Below the pieces are notes generated by a model that did no database searches, had not been told where the DNA came from, and saw only the letters and a program-made list of their open reading frames with translations. From NCBI GenBank assembly GCA_026008535.1, contig BRKX01000007.1:7835001-7899000 (forward strand): a DNA stretch of 64,000 nucleotides, in the 5' to 3' direction. The stretch is from Perilla frutescens (lineage: Eukaryota; Streptophyta; Magnoliopsida; Lamiales; Lamiaceae). Positions 10,473-22,811 of the stretch are shown here, in pieces. How positions within the stretch are numbered: position 1 is the first letter of the stretch; each line of letters opens with the position of its first letter. A program made the position numbers and the translations under genes.

Positions 10473-13400
10473 TATAACAGTCCGGTCCCGAGATAGAGAT
10501 TAATGGATGGGGATGGGGTGTTATTAGGGGATTAATGAATAAGACGGAAGATTAACAAATAAGGTTTTGGGCATAAAGATATACTTTTCTGAAGATAGGC
10601 GATGATATTCGGTTCATTTGATTAAGAAGGGAACATGCTTTTAGCGAAATAAAACGGCTAACTAAATCAGATACCAAGATGCATAGACCTTTTTCATAAG
10701 TCAAAACGGATAAACAGATACCAACATGAACAAGCCTCTTCATAGGCGAAAGGAGAATATACTTCGAGAAGCAGGAATAAAACTTATAATGCATCTTCAT
10801 TTATATAGATAACCATGTTTGGGGAAATATTCATAGAATCTCGATAATCATAATAGAATTCGAACGGAATTAAAAAGAGTGAATCAGAGTAGCAGAACAC
10901 ATAGTGGGATTTCAACAGAAACTTATATAATAGCAAAACAATCTTGGCAGCCAACCCACATCCACAACCACCAACATCCTCAACATCTCAACCTGAAAAC
11001 ATTTAAAAAAGAGGGGGCGTGAGCACTAATGTACTCAGTGGGTTTTAATAAAACACTTTAATAAACTTCAAGATATCCAATAATCAACTGACGGTATATG
11101 GAGAGCAAAACGCAAAAGCCCTCTCCATATCCGTAAAACATTTTCTTCTCTTTTGGGCCCATCCTGGCTCAAACCTGAAGTCAACTGCACCCTTAGGCAT
11201 GCCTTAGGACATAAGAGGGATTGCCTCGAATATCCTCACGAGTTTGTGAGGGAATAAACCCAGCAGTGACTCACTTAACGATCAAGAGATCAAAGTTCTT
11301 CTGAGCTCAAATTCCTGTTTAAACAAAATGCTAAGTTCCTTCCTTCCTTAATCCTTTCTAACAAAACCAATCCTAGAGCAGTGTCTAGGGAGCTAATCCT
11401 TTACTATAGTATGATCTCAGCCTGTGAGGGACTTATCCCTAATCTTAGAAGGCAGTTCTTAACTAATTGAAGTTTTAGTAAAATAACAACATTCCAATAC
11501 GATGAGAATAACGTATATAAACATGAATTTCAACTAAAGATAATTCTAATATAAGCAAAATCAATGCTTAATAATTCTAACATTTCTAAACATGCTTGAG
11601 AGCTCGAATAACACATATAATTTTCCTTTCCTTCCTTCCTTGTACAGAGATCAATCAGGCAGAGCAAAATATTTTATTGGATATCTCATTTGCCCTAAAA
11701 TGCTTCTAGAGCTTATTAGCTCAAACTTTTAGATAAGTATAGATTTACCCACCTCGATCACTGAGTAGAAGATGAGGCAACGAGCTTCTGATCCTCTTTT
11801 GGATTCCTACGAGGCCCACTTCTTCCTACAAAAGTCGAATTGTCGACTTAGCGGCCTCCTTCGAAGAAGAATAACCTTCTAAAGCGGGAAATAACGTTAT
11901 CTAACCCAAAGGCTAAAATCTAAGACTTAATTACAGATTGCCCGACTTTATGACTTTATAAATTCCAAGAAGGATTTATTTGAACAACACACTTTGATTT
12001 AACAAGTTCTAGACAGAAAACAACTTAAAAAGTTTACTTAAAATAACTCGGAGATAGCATGAGGATCTTCTTCAAAATAAATTTGAAATTAACTCGAGAT
12101 TAGTTTGTAAAAACACAACTCGAAAGGTTCGAAGATAGGGTACGAAAAATAACTGAAGATCAACACGAAACACACGGGGAAGGGGGTGGCGCAGCGGCGC
12201 AACCTTGCGTCGGCGGGCACCTCCCCCCGCCATGGCGCACCCTTGCACCGACGAGGGCTTGCTGGGCCGAGGGGGGTGTGGCGCGGCGGCGGCTCTCACT
12301 TTCTCTCTCTTCCGCTCTTTTCTGGGCAATCTTCAACTGGGTTCTTCGGTGTTCGTCGATTCCTTCGACGAACACGAAGAACACGAAGAACACAAAGAAC
12401 ACTTATAAAAATTTTTAAAAAAACATGCTTCACTAATTTAAATTAACATGAAACGACATGCTTTAACTTAAAAGAATTTTGGCATTATAACGATAATCCT
12501 CTTTAAATATTTAGAGTAATGACAAAATTCTTGAATATAACTTAAACGGGATTTAAATGAAATAACGAGGCTAGTTACACGAAATAATGACGAGAATTAT
12601 AACGACATGAAATAAGTGAGAAATATAACGTAAACGTCATTTACTTGGAACTTTAATAAAAATCAAAATACAACTTAGGCGAGTAATAATGAAAAACACG
12701 AAGAACATGAAGAACATGAAGGATGTAAAGTAAATGTGGAATTAAAAGACGGAAAAAGAAATGGAATCGAGACCGACGAACAAGAATGGACGGGGTTAGG
12801 TGCGTCGAAGGAATGTGGCTAGCTCGGCGTCTCGTCGAGTCGCAACAGCGGCAGAGCCACCTGCTATGACCCAACGGCGCCCCTAGCACATTCCCTCACT
12901 GCATCCCTTCCACGCCACTCCACTCGTCGTCTTTCGGAATACTCACGAAGAACGCTTTTTACTTCGACAGAACTTTCTTGGCTTTCAAGCTTTTTCACTC
13001 TCTCTCGATTTGGAAGTGAATGGATGGTAAAAGAGCAAGTGAAAGTAAAAGGGGTGGTCCCCTATTTATAGGAGGGAGTTTGGCTTCCTTGAGAAGCCAC
13101 TCCAGTGCGGAAACACTGCAAAAGTTACCCGGGTTCGGTTAAAAGCTGCTTTATTCGATGTCGAGGTCCAAATGACCTCAGACACGAAATCTAAAAATAC
13201 CGAGAGGTTTGTTGGCTCGAATACTAGTGAACCAACTTGACTCGGGATGAAGACGGGATCGTCAGAAAAGAAACGAGCCAAGATTCCTTTTTGAGAATCA
13301 CTTTTTACTATTCACTCAGACTGACAGATTTTGCCCCCGATCATTCGATTGACCTCAGAATGGAAATCTGTGAACGTGAATGGATATCTTGAGTCATTTT

Positions 13401-13776
13401 CCATAAGAGGGGCCTGACAGAACAAGACTCAGATCAGCGAGGAGGATTTCGTAAATTTCTCAAAAAACGAACGCACGCAAAAGTTACTATTCATTCCTTC
13501 TTTAAATACGGTTTTCATCACCGGAAACTCAAATGACTTCAGAATAAAATTTTGGGAACACCGGCACACTCCTTGAATTAAAACCTTCTTAACGAGACCA
13601 AGTTTGACCAAAACAGTGTTAAGATCGAAATTTCCGAAAATACGATTTTACAAAAACTGACTCCTAAAGTCGTGACTAACATCTGACCTTACTTGTTCTT
13701 AATTAAATTTCTTCCTTAACTATCTAATTACTATTAAGAATCCTCTAATCATAATTTAAAAATCTAGGGTTTTACA
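10473..13776 (-). mobile_element. Solo LTR, Ty3/gypsy Del/Tekay-like, 3.3 kb
   Basis: On the plus strand it begins TATAACAGTCCGGTCCCGAG (TG mutated to TA) and ends CTAGGGTTTTACA, so the element orientation is minus. A perfect 5-bp duplication, CAAGC, flanks it at 10468-10472 and 13777-13781. It carries no PBS, PPT or internal domain. It shares with the other long LTRs in this window a conserved block containing a CACTAATGTACTCAGTGGG-like hairpin at about 11023-11042. ATG frames inside (12072-12446, both strands; 12653-12889) fall in a GC-richer patch and look non-coding. It arose by recombination between the two LTRs of a full element. Confidence 0.88.
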
Positions 13777-14611
13777 CAAGCTACCTTTCAACGAGAAGCT
13801 ACTCACGAGGGGGAAGCTATTCGTGAGGGGGAAGTCCAAATTGAGCAATGCCCAGCTTAAAACTACTTTTGGACTTGGGAGAATGCCCAGCTGGAACAAC
13901 AGCAAAAATAGGGTATCCACAATATACCGAGCATCTTTCCCTGCAAGTATGAAAAAGGAGAATCGATCAAAAGAAGAAGGAACTGAGTGGTGAACAGTTT
14001 CGACTGAAGAAAGAAGTTAAAATATCAATTCTTGATATTCTCTCTCTCTCACTTCCTTATATTTCTTCATCTTCTCTACTCAATCAGTTTCTAAACATGC
14101 TCTTTTGTTTATAATAGAAATATTCTGATCATGCTGATATGTCCCTCTGAATAACTTAAGGATTTCCATGCGCTCTGATAAATGAACAAAATCTGCATGA
14201 TAATCAGAATTGAGTTGTTTTAGAACTGAAACATTTGAAGCTTTTCAAGCTGTGCAAACGAGTATCAAAATATCTTAAGGCTATTTAAGTTGCATTTTCT
14301 ATCAGCAAAAACCCTGATGCCTTATAGATAAAACTTGTTGAGCTCACATATTATTGTATGCTTCGTTGCTCTGATACTCATCTTATTGTCGAAGCTCTGA
14401 TAATCACATCAAAGCTCTGATACTCATGAATGTCTAACTATTAGCTTTTAAAAGCTACAAGTATCTAAGACTGTTCTTAGAAACATGGTCTGATATCAGC
14501 CTTGATACCAAAAACTGGTACAGGCTCAGATGCTCATTCATGAAAGATAACCTCATATAGTTTTTCCATCATCAAATCAACTGGTTTTGACATCATAAAA
14601 AACGGGGAAAT
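13777..14611 (+). other. Copia element internal 3' region before the LTR
   Basis: Continuation of the copia remnant after the solo LTR. The first ~70 bp still read as coding-like (repeated GAGGGGGAAG phrases); the rest is non-coding. It ends in a purine-rich stretch AAAAAACGGGGAAAT at about 14597-14611, a candidate polypurine tract next to the LTR. Confidence 0.55.
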
Positions 14612-16298
14612 TGTTAGGCAAATTGTTGGAAAAATCCCAAATGATGGTTTTGATGAAATGTCAAAATATGTGTGATGATTTAATGAAAAACTGCAGGTTA
14701 TGAAAAGCTGGAAATCAGGGATAATCACCAAGTAAGACTTCAAGCTGAAATGAGAGACAACTATTTTGAAGCATGGTCAAACTAGCTTACAAGGTTGCCT
14801 TGATCAGACCAGTCATAGTCAACACTTCAAAGCTTAAGAAAAGCTATAAGGGGGAAAAAGAACTTTGGAGACTGGTAGGCATCCATAGATGAGTAATCAT
14901 CAGTCCTAGCAGAAAGCCAAGACAGACTGATGAGAACAGAGCCAGCTTGAAAGCTGAAACTGAACTGATCAAAAAACAGTCAGTCACAAAGGGCTAACCC
15001 TAAACTGATCAAAGATCAGTCAGCTGGGAGAAAGCTCTAAAACGCATTGAGCCAATACTGAACTGACCATAAATCAGTTCAAGGAGAGAAAAGCTCAAGC
15101 AAGTAGTCAACTGATAATCCAGAACTGAAATCTTTTTAAGCTAAGCTATCGAGTCAGCTGAACTGGACTATATCAGGACTGAAGCTCAAGCCAGCCGAGG
15201 ATCTGCCAACTGGACAATCTCAAAGCTGAAAGCCGAGATAGCTGAATGTCCAAAACTGATAGCCGAATCACCTGCTCTTTCTGACAAGCAGTCAATGAAG
15301 ATCTTTACAGGAAATCTTTAAAAGATCATGATGATCATAGAGCAGAGGATATTAAAGTGAAACGACTAGTTCATTAAGAGCTTCAAACAGCTACATGCAT
15401 TAAAATGCCGCTGGTGGATTCTGAATATTCACCAATCATAACAGTAAAAAATCACTCATCTATTTAAAAAGGGTGAACTCAATTTTGGCCAAGACTATCG
15501 CCAATCTAACTTTTGCTATTTTGCAGAACGAGCTCTTCTTTCTCCCTCCCCACAACTCAAAACTTAATACTCTCAAAGCTGCTAAGCTGACGCAGAATTC
15601 CAGCAAGAGCAAAGCTTCTCAGTTCAGTCCCTCAAAGATCAACCACTGAGCTCAAGCTAAGGAGCATTCCAGGTTGATAACAGATTTAAGACTACTGTCT
15701 TGAAGATCGAGCGAGATCTAAAATCGTGTAAAGACGGGCAATAGAACCTAAAGTCTCAGTGAGCAGTCGGTAAGTGTGAACTGTTGACACAGAAACTGGC
15801 TGAAGAGGAGCGTGTACTGATGGGTCCATTCTTCCAGGACAATAACAGTTGGAAAGGAGACCGCGCTCGGATTGAAGGGTGCCGTTTTCAGGTCCAACAT
15901 GAATTCTTCCCTATGTAATTGTAATAAAGAAACTTTACACTTACATAGTGGATTGCCCTTCTGTGGAAGAAAGAGAGGACATAGAAGCAGGAAGCTTCGA
16001 ACCTCTATAAAGTCTTGTGTGTGATGTTCTTACTGCTTTTAGCTTTGCATGTTCTTAAACTGCACACCTTCACATACAGGCTGCACTGACGAGCTAAAGC
16101 TAAAGTCTTCAAAGCTATCAGTTTTAAACTAATCAGGTCACCAACTAAGCTTCAGTCAAGCTTCCTCAACTGATTAAGAAGCACAGATAAAATATCGAAA
16201 GCGAGTTAGGGCCCTATCTATTCCGCATCTGTTTAAAGTTTTTGAAGTCAGTTTATTCACCCCCTCTAAACTGACATAGACTCGCACCGGAACCAACA
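14612..16298 (+). mobile_element. 3' LTR of Sirevirus-like copia element
   Basis: Begins TGTTAGGCAAATTG just after the purine tract and ends CACCGGAACCAACA, so the termini are TGTT...AACA. Length is about 1.69 kb. Repeated AACTGATCA/CAGTCAGC phrases occur at 14950-15200. The sequence CACCCCCTCTAAACTG lies about 40 bp before the end, as in many Sirevirus LTRs. A short repeat (AAATTGTT) at the start leaves the exact left edge uncertain by about 13 bp. Confidence 0.7.
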
Positions 16299-16639
16299 AA
16301 GATCATCCAAGTTCATGTCATTTGCCCCCTAGATCCATTTTAGTATCCTTTTCATTTTAATTTCTTTTTTTTTTCCAGTTTTTTTATTTTAATTTTTATT
16401 TTCGTCCTTTTTGTGTTCTTGTGTCAAAAACCATTTTCCAGCCATATTTTAGGTCTGAAACTTCAAAATTTCTTGTTATGGTTCGGAAAACAGCTGCTGC
16501 CAGGAAACTTCCCCAGATTCCGGCGACCCCTTCCAGCTGCAGCTCCAAAAAATCCATTAAAAAACAAGTAAAAATTGCCTTCAGATCTGCATAGCTAGCT
16601 GCAAAAAATTCAAAAAAATCATAGGCTTCAGATTCTACT

Positions 16640-17140
16640 TCTCCTCCAGAAATCACAAAAAATCCAACAAAACATGACTCCATTAACCAAGCAACAGATA
16701 CCACTCGTCAAAGCTGCCCTGTCCAGACCATTAACCAACTTGGGATTCAAACCAGATCACAAACACTCAAATCCTATCAAAAATCCAAATCACAAGCCAA
16801 CCTTTCCTCCTTACCCAGCTCTCCCATCCCGCAAGAAAATCAACAAAAAAATCCAACTCCAAAACCACCCACACCTGATCACTTTTCAGAATTTGAGAAA
16901 GGGGTAGCAGCAGATTATGATGAAGATTTTTCGAAGAGGAAGAAGACTCATACAGTTCAGCATATGAAGATGATTCAGATGAGGATTTCTTATCTCCTAT
17001 TGTTCCAGTAGACCTCCTCTTATTGGAGTTGGATTCGGCTTCATCAGACGACGCCTCGTCTGAAGACACAGGTCCCCTCCAGCTCGCCCCCAAATTTTTT
17101 TCAAAATTCAAAAGAAAATCTCCCAATTTTTTTTGTGACT
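16640..17140 (+). pseudogene. Unidentified coding-like fragment, basic then Ser/Asp/Glu-rich
   Basis: On the plus strand a readable stretch includes IQTRSQTLK and a Pro/Asn-rich segment, then FSEFEKGVAADYDEDF near 16887-16930. After a frame change it continues as EDSYSSAYEDDSDEDFLSP and DSASSDDASSEDTG, ending at a TGA near 17141. A basic TRSQ motif followed by an acidic Ser-rich region occurs in several retroelement proteins, but I cannot name a family. A minus-strand frame at 16767-17126 is its antisense shadow. Confidence 0.35.
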
Positions 17141-17379
17141 GAGAGTTGAACTTCTGGTTACAGTGATAGTGATTTGGGATGGTGGCAGGATTTGTGGAAT
17201 TTTCGATTTTGGAGATTTGGCAAAGAACCCTAACTGGGGAATTTGTGATTTTAAATCCCCCAAATTCCCAAATATCGATTTTGTGGATTTTAGATCAGCA
17301 GGTCGGATTAGGGATTAGGAGTGGGTCGGGTTAGGGGTTATGGGTGGGTCGGGTAAAAAAATAAATAAAATGACGTCAT

Positions 17380-17545
17380 TTCACACCCACTTAACGGAGG
17401 ACGTTAGAGTTCCGTCACGCAGTGGCTCAATTGACCCAATTTTAAAAATGCGGTGGTCCAATTGATCTAAAAAAAGTTGCAGTGGGCCAATTAAGCCCCC
17501 CAAATAAGTTTAATGGCCTATTTGTCCCTTATCCCTAAATTGTAA
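17380..17545. repeat. Possible MULE/MITE terminus (single end)
   Basis: Consists of spaced phrases of the type CAATTGACCCAATTTT, CCAATTGATCT, GGGCCAATTAAGCC and GGCCTATTTGTCCC. This resembles the long, phrase-repeated inverted ends of some plant Mutator-like elements. I found no matching left end in the window, so it is only a candidate. Confidence 0.3.
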
Positions 17546-17707
17546 ATTTGTTTAAAGTTGGTGAATTTTTTTACAATTAACCATATTTTTAAAACTTTAT
17601 CCAGCAACTTTTAAAATAGAGCCTCCCAAAATTTTCTACATTAATTAATTCTTATATTTATCTTCATCATTGACTTTAGGTGTTCTTCACTTTAATAGAT
17701 ATATATA

Positions 17708-17972
17708 CTCCTTCCGTTTCGTTTTGATTGTTGTTTTAGTTTTTTTTCGTCAAAATATTTGTTATTTTATATCTTTTCACACTCTCACCTTTAATTTTAA
17801 CCATATCCTAAATCCTAAAAATATATCTCATAAAATGTTGTCTTATTTTTAAGAAAACATAAATGATTAAGATTTTATGCTATACATAAGAGATGGTTAT
17901 ATTAGTTCATAAAATTAATTGTTAATTCTAGATAAAAAAACTAAAACAACAATCTAAACAAAACGGAAGCAG
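17708..17972. mobile_element. Stowaway-type MITE
   Basis: A 265-bp element with inverted ends starting CTCCTTCCGTTTCGTTTTGA on the left and CTGCTTCCGTTTTGTTTAGA on the reverse-complemented right, both running into ATTGTTGTTTTAG. It is flanked by TA at 17706-17707 and 17973-17974. The CTCCNTCCG start and TA target are the hallmarks of Stowaway (Tc1/mariner) MITEs. The short frame at 17670-17852 is not a gene. Confidence 0.9.
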
Positions 17973-18228
17973 TATATTCTAATAGTTCAACATATATTAA
18001 CTGACACGTCTTCTTGGTGCAGTCAACATTATCTGAGCTCGACCATAAATAAAGAAATTAACATTTAGTTTCGATAAATTTAATTGAAACTACTCTTAAT
18101 CATATGAATGGGAATAAACACATAAATTTCAAGGGATAAATTAAAATTTAGCATTTTGACTGTATATATTATGGAATCAACTTGTTTTATTTTTTATTTT
18201 TTATTTCATACCATATAACATGATTCAG

Positions 18229-18250
18229 AACACACACACACACACACACA
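18229..18250. repeat. (AC)n microsatellite
   Basis: Eleven AC units. Confidence 0.9.
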
Positions 18251-18289
18251 TTGTATTTACCACAACTAATATTAAATGTTTTCTCTTAA

Positions 18290-19680
18290 GAACTACTTAA
18301 ATAACGTATATTAAATGAATCAAATCAGTGATTGAATGTCATTCCTCTTATCTCCCCCCATTAATGTTTGGTGAAGATGTAATTCTTGATTATTGACAAA
18401 TAACTAAGAACAATATGTTAGTTTATAATTTTTTCATAAATTCAAGTTTTTATTTTTCAATCCCTTCATTGGGTTGTAATCTGTATAAACTATGTAATAG
18501 TATAATTCTATTGAAATAATATTTAAATTATAAAATATAATTTATTATATGTAGATAATTAATTATATAATGTATTATATTACTGTGGGATATGATTATT
18601 ATTTTTATTTTTTTTCTTGTTTGATATGGTTGATATGATGGAGAACTAATTGATGTGTACAAATAAGTGTAATAGTAAAATACTATTAAAATAAATAGAA
18701 TATATTAAGGGGAATAATTAATTATATAATGATTAATGGAGAATAAATTTTTTATTTTTGATAGAAAACTTATTTAGTATCATCAGGTTAGTTTATAATC
18801 TTTCTATAAATTCAAGCTTTTATTTTTCAATCTCTTCATTCGAATTTAATTTATATAGAGGATGTAATTGATGGAAAATTAATTCATGTGGGTGAATGAA
18901 AGATTATAATAGCACAATTCTATTAATTTAATATTTAAATTTTAAAATTAATTATAATATATTATACGTGTCAAATTAATTATCTAATACATTATATTGT
19001 TGTTGGATTATTATTTTTATTATTTTTTTCTTATTTATTATGGTTGATATGATAGAGAAATAATTGGTAAAAAATTAATATGGTGTGGATGAAGAATTGA
19101 AATAGTACAATACTATTGAAATAAATATAATGCATTATATTGAATAATTAATTATATAATATAGTATATTACTATTTTACCCTTAAATTAAGTGGATATT
19201 ATGGATATAATAGACAAATCATATTTTGTAAGAAATTAATTAAATATAATCTATTATATTACAAAAAAATATAATAAAAAAGATTAATTTAGGGAAGCTT
19301 TGACAATGCCTCTAGAGCGGCTGAATATTAATCTTATATCTATATACCTTATTAAAGAAATAAGTTTATTATTATTGTGGGATAATTTTATATAATAAAG
19401 ATCAATTGTAAGAAAACTAATGAAATAAATATAATATACTAAAGAAATAATTTTGTTATTATTTTGGGATAATTTTATATAATAGAGTTCAATTATACTA
19501 AAGTTATTGAAGTAAATATAATATATTATATTTACAAATAATTATTTATAAATAGTTAGATATATTATATTACCTTTTTACCCTTAAATTAAGTGTAGAT
19601 CATGGATATAATAGGCAAATCATATTTTGTAAAAAACATCCACACTTTTTATATAGGTATAGATATAATTCTAGTGAAGT
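18290..19680. repeat. AT-rich region with degenerate ~370-410-bp internal duplications
   Basis: Blocks recur in order: TTCAAG(T/C)TTTTATTTTTCAAT at about 18442 and 18809; ATGGTTGATATGAT at about 18626 and 19039; CCTTAAATTAAGTG at about 19182 and 19571. This suggests an old tandem duplication. The last part (about 19338-19672) starts TCTATATACC and ends GGTATAGATATAATTCTAGT, which could be a short non-autonomous element (Helitron-like or a MITE). No coding signal. Confidence 0.5.
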
Positions 19681-20095
19681 AGCTCAATTAACTCTATTTA
19701 TACAATTATTTGAATGGATTGTTGAAACTTGAAAGGTAATGTTCCTAGTGACTAGTAGATGTAACAGTACTATATATTTTTCAATGTAGACTGTTCTCTC
19801 TTGTGGACGTTCAATGCATGCCAAATTTATACCAAGTGGATGTTGATACAAATATTAATTGAAAAACCAAAGCATTATTAAACTAATCCATCAAACAAAT
19901 TAAAGAAACACAAATATCTAATTAAGATCTCATTTCTCAGCCATATAAGTTAGCAGCATGCATGATTAAGAATATGCAAGTTTTCATCTCCTTTATGACC
20001 CATCAATTCATCCGGTTTTTCTCATGTGCAATTTATTCTAGATTCTATATAGCGATGCACAAAAAGAGGGAAGAAAAATATAGCATGACTAAAAT
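19681..20095. other. Unassigned non-coding sequence
   Basis: AT-rich. Nothing recognised. Confidence 0.5.
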
Positions 20096-21060
20096 TTGGG
20101 GCAATCCATAATTGAGAGATGGTCTACGGTGCACCAATCTGACGGGGTCAAACCATCAAACTGGGCCCAAGCCCAAAAAATCTACAAATTCAGTCCACTA
20201 TTGGCGCATGCCGTGTGCACACGACAACATTATTATTTTCTTCAATTTTTTTTATTTGCAGTATTTTTTTTTTTTACTTTTTTTCCACAAAATCATATAC
20301 CCTAAAATGGAATTAGTGAATACTAAAATTAAAATAAATCAATTTATTTTTTTTCTGAAATAAATATAAATAAATATCCTGAAATGGAATTAGTGAACTT
20401 GAAAATTAAGTGAATCATTTTAATTAATTTGAAATAAATATGCAAGCCCAAAATTGAATTAGTGAAATCTAAAATTAAATTGAATTGATTTTTTTTATAT
20501 TCGGCGACTCGCATAATACACTCGCCCGACGAGAGAGCGTGTGCTTGTAAACTGCGCTCGACAATTAATTTTTAAAATAAATATAAATTCTAATTTGGAA
20601 TAATAAACTGAAATTGGAAATAAGAAATTCTAATTTTAAAATAAATATATACGCTAAATGGAATTAGTGGAATGAATGATACTCTTTTCTGACGTAATTT
20701 TTATTTCCCGAATCAGGCGGAGCGGGACAGGTCGACCCAACACAAACCCGCTTGTGGACCACCCGTCTATTAGTTGTATAGACCTGCCCTTCTTTTGTGT
20801 GTGTTGGCATTCAATGCTCTTGCTTGCTGATATTTGCAGTTGATTTGCCCAGTTAAATTTATTTTTCAATGCCAAACGTCAATTTAGGATATATATTTAT
20901 ATTTATTTTTTAAAAATAAATTAATTCATTTTAATTTTAAGATTTAGTAATTCTATTTTAAGGTATATAATTCTGGGGAAAAAACAAAAAAAAAATAAAA
21001 AATTATTAAAAAATTGAAAAAATTATTGTTGGGCACGTGTATTCCAAGCACTGCCCGTGG
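20096..21060. repeat. Non-coding element related to the CACTA-like element
   Basis: Contains repeated modules of the form CCTAAAATGGAATTAGTGAA, also seen at about 6670-6700. It also has a diverged hairpin at about 20500-20560 (ACTCGCCCGACG and TGCGCTCGACAATTAAT) like those at 6850-8140. Clear termini were not found. Frames at 20096-20363 and 20654-20875 are not convincing genes. Confidence 0.45.
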
Positions 21061-21201
21061 AGTTCTTGTGGTCCGGATGAAAGATTTTTTACCCTTCTAG
21101 AGATGGTTTTTTTTATACAAAGCTCTTCTCCTTCTAGAGATGATAAGGTAGCATCAGATACATTGTTGCTGAATTATGTTGTATTAATTAGAGACGGTAA
21201 A

Positions 21202-21399
21202 TACTAATCATGAAAATTTGAGGTGAACTATTGTATTAGTGACTTGTGAAGTACTAATTATCATGAAAAATTGAGGTGAACTATTGTATTAGTGACTTGT
21301 GAAGTACTAATTATCATGAAAAATTGAGGTGAACTATTGTATTAGTGACTAGTGAAGTACTAATTATCATGAAAATTGGAGGTGAACTATTGTATTAGG
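21202..21399. repeat. 53-bp tandem repeat, ~4 copies
   Basis: Unit starts TACTAATTATCATGAAAAAT. Copies start at 21202 (diverged), 21252, 21305 and 21358. The last ends at the start of a GGCCTTGTTTACTTT sequence. Confidence 0.88.
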
Positions 21400-22428
21400 C
21401 CTTGTTTACTTTGATGGATAAAGGTAGATTAATAAGTTATCACATGTTTACTTTGTATGATATTAAAATGGTGGATAACCTAAGGTCCGTGATAAATAAC
21501 CTTTGTATGTCTATTTGTGGGATATGTATCCCACCTAAAGAGGTGAGATATGATTTATCCATCCTCTCATCCTCTAAATTATCTATCTACTCAATAGTAT
21601 ATCATATATTATTATAATCCCTTCCTGGTCTCGATTTCATGATGATTGAAGTTATTTTTGGCCCTTTCTACTATATTTGCCACTGTGAAATGAGGTGATC
21701 ATCATCATCTAGATTTATGTGTAGTGTTTCTACTCATGAGGTTTGAACACTTCAAAAAATTTCAAATTTATTTCCTATGTTTACCGGAGGTCGATTAGCA
21801 ACCTTGGTCATTGTCAATATAATAATTAATTGCATTTTTTCTTTTTTTCTTTTTAATATAAAATGCTTAATCCCTTGTTTGGTTTACAACTTCACTTACA
21901 ACCACGCTTTTGGGTATTCTCATGTTGTGAAACCTTTCGTATATCATCCCGCCAAAGCTCCTGCTACCGCATCTAGGAATCAGACATTATGTGAGAAAGA
22001 TAAAGTAATGGAGTTGTATATTTATGGAATATAATTGTATATAATCACATGCAAAGTGTGATTTCACTGTGTTGATCTACCTTAATTAATATTTGGCTAT
22101 GTATGAGCCACAGTTGAACTGAGAGCCAGTGCTGAGAAATGCACTATTTATTTGTAAGACTTTGTTACATGTTTTAACTTTTAAGTGATGAGAGCTGCCA
22201 TTTTTGTCGCTTAATCTATTATTGATGGTATTTATTTCACTGCAAGAAACATCTAACTCTTATGATATACATACAAATATTTTTAAGAACATGATCTATC
22301 AAATTATGATTTTTTGGATGTGTAATTGTTATATGCTATAATACAGAGTGATTTTGCACTAGTAAGAATGTTTAATCAAACTAAAGTTTTTTAGTTTTTT
22401 ATTTTCAAACTTAGGTGGATTATATGTA
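21400..22428. other. Unassigned non-coding sequence
   Basis: Starts GCCTTGTTTACTTTGATGG, similar to the starts of some Tourist MITEs, but no matching right end is seen. Short frames at 21402-21617 and 21777-22034 have no recognised domain and I do not call them genes. Confidence 0.4.
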
Positions 22429-22760
22429 TGTAATCGCCCTGATCCCAAGATGGAAGAGTTCGTCACTAAATGATGTTAACTAAAATTTCTTAATAAATTA
22501 ATTTAAAATTATTAGATAGACAATTCATAATATTTCTTTTCAAAAGAAATGAGATATAGTTTAACGTAAAAATAACTCCACCAATACATCAACTTAACTC
22601 AAATGCTCACAATAAGAAATATTTTTTAAATAAAATAATATCCAAACATCGTAAATCAAATTCCAAATAAACCAAGCATTCTTTAACAATAAAAATTAAA
22701 CATTTGTCTAACTTACCAAAAGAATCAATAGAATATCAACCATACGCAAGCGTGTCCATT

Positions 22761-22811
<51 letters not shown>

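Larger units (their letters stand above)
8856..16298 (+). mobile_element. Sirevirus-like Ty1/copia remnant (3' half) with nested solo LTR
   Basis: It consists of a broken ORF (8856-10446), a 3' untranslated part (13777-14611) and a 3' LTR (14612-16298). The two internal parts were contiguous before a gypsy-type solo LTR landed at 10472/13777, shown by the CAAGC duplication. The LTR ends in the CACCCCCTCTAA...CCAACA style I associate with Sirevirus elements. No gag, integrase or reverse transcriptase is present in the window, so the left part is lost. Lineage assignment is inference from the LTR ends only. Confidence 0.6.

Noticed and set aside
12072..12446. Overlapping frames on both strands in a GC-rich patch
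   Set aside because: All are within a solo LTR bounded by a perfect duplication; high GC creates stop-free frames. No domain.
8797..16303. AAGAT at about 8797 and at 16299-16303 as target duplication of the copia element
   Set aside because: The left copy is not followed by an LTR start, so the match of five common bases is not evidence.
21202..21399. Regular 53-bp repeats resembling a CRISPR array
   Set aside because: No unique spacers between conserved repeats; it is a plain tandem repeat in a plant genome.
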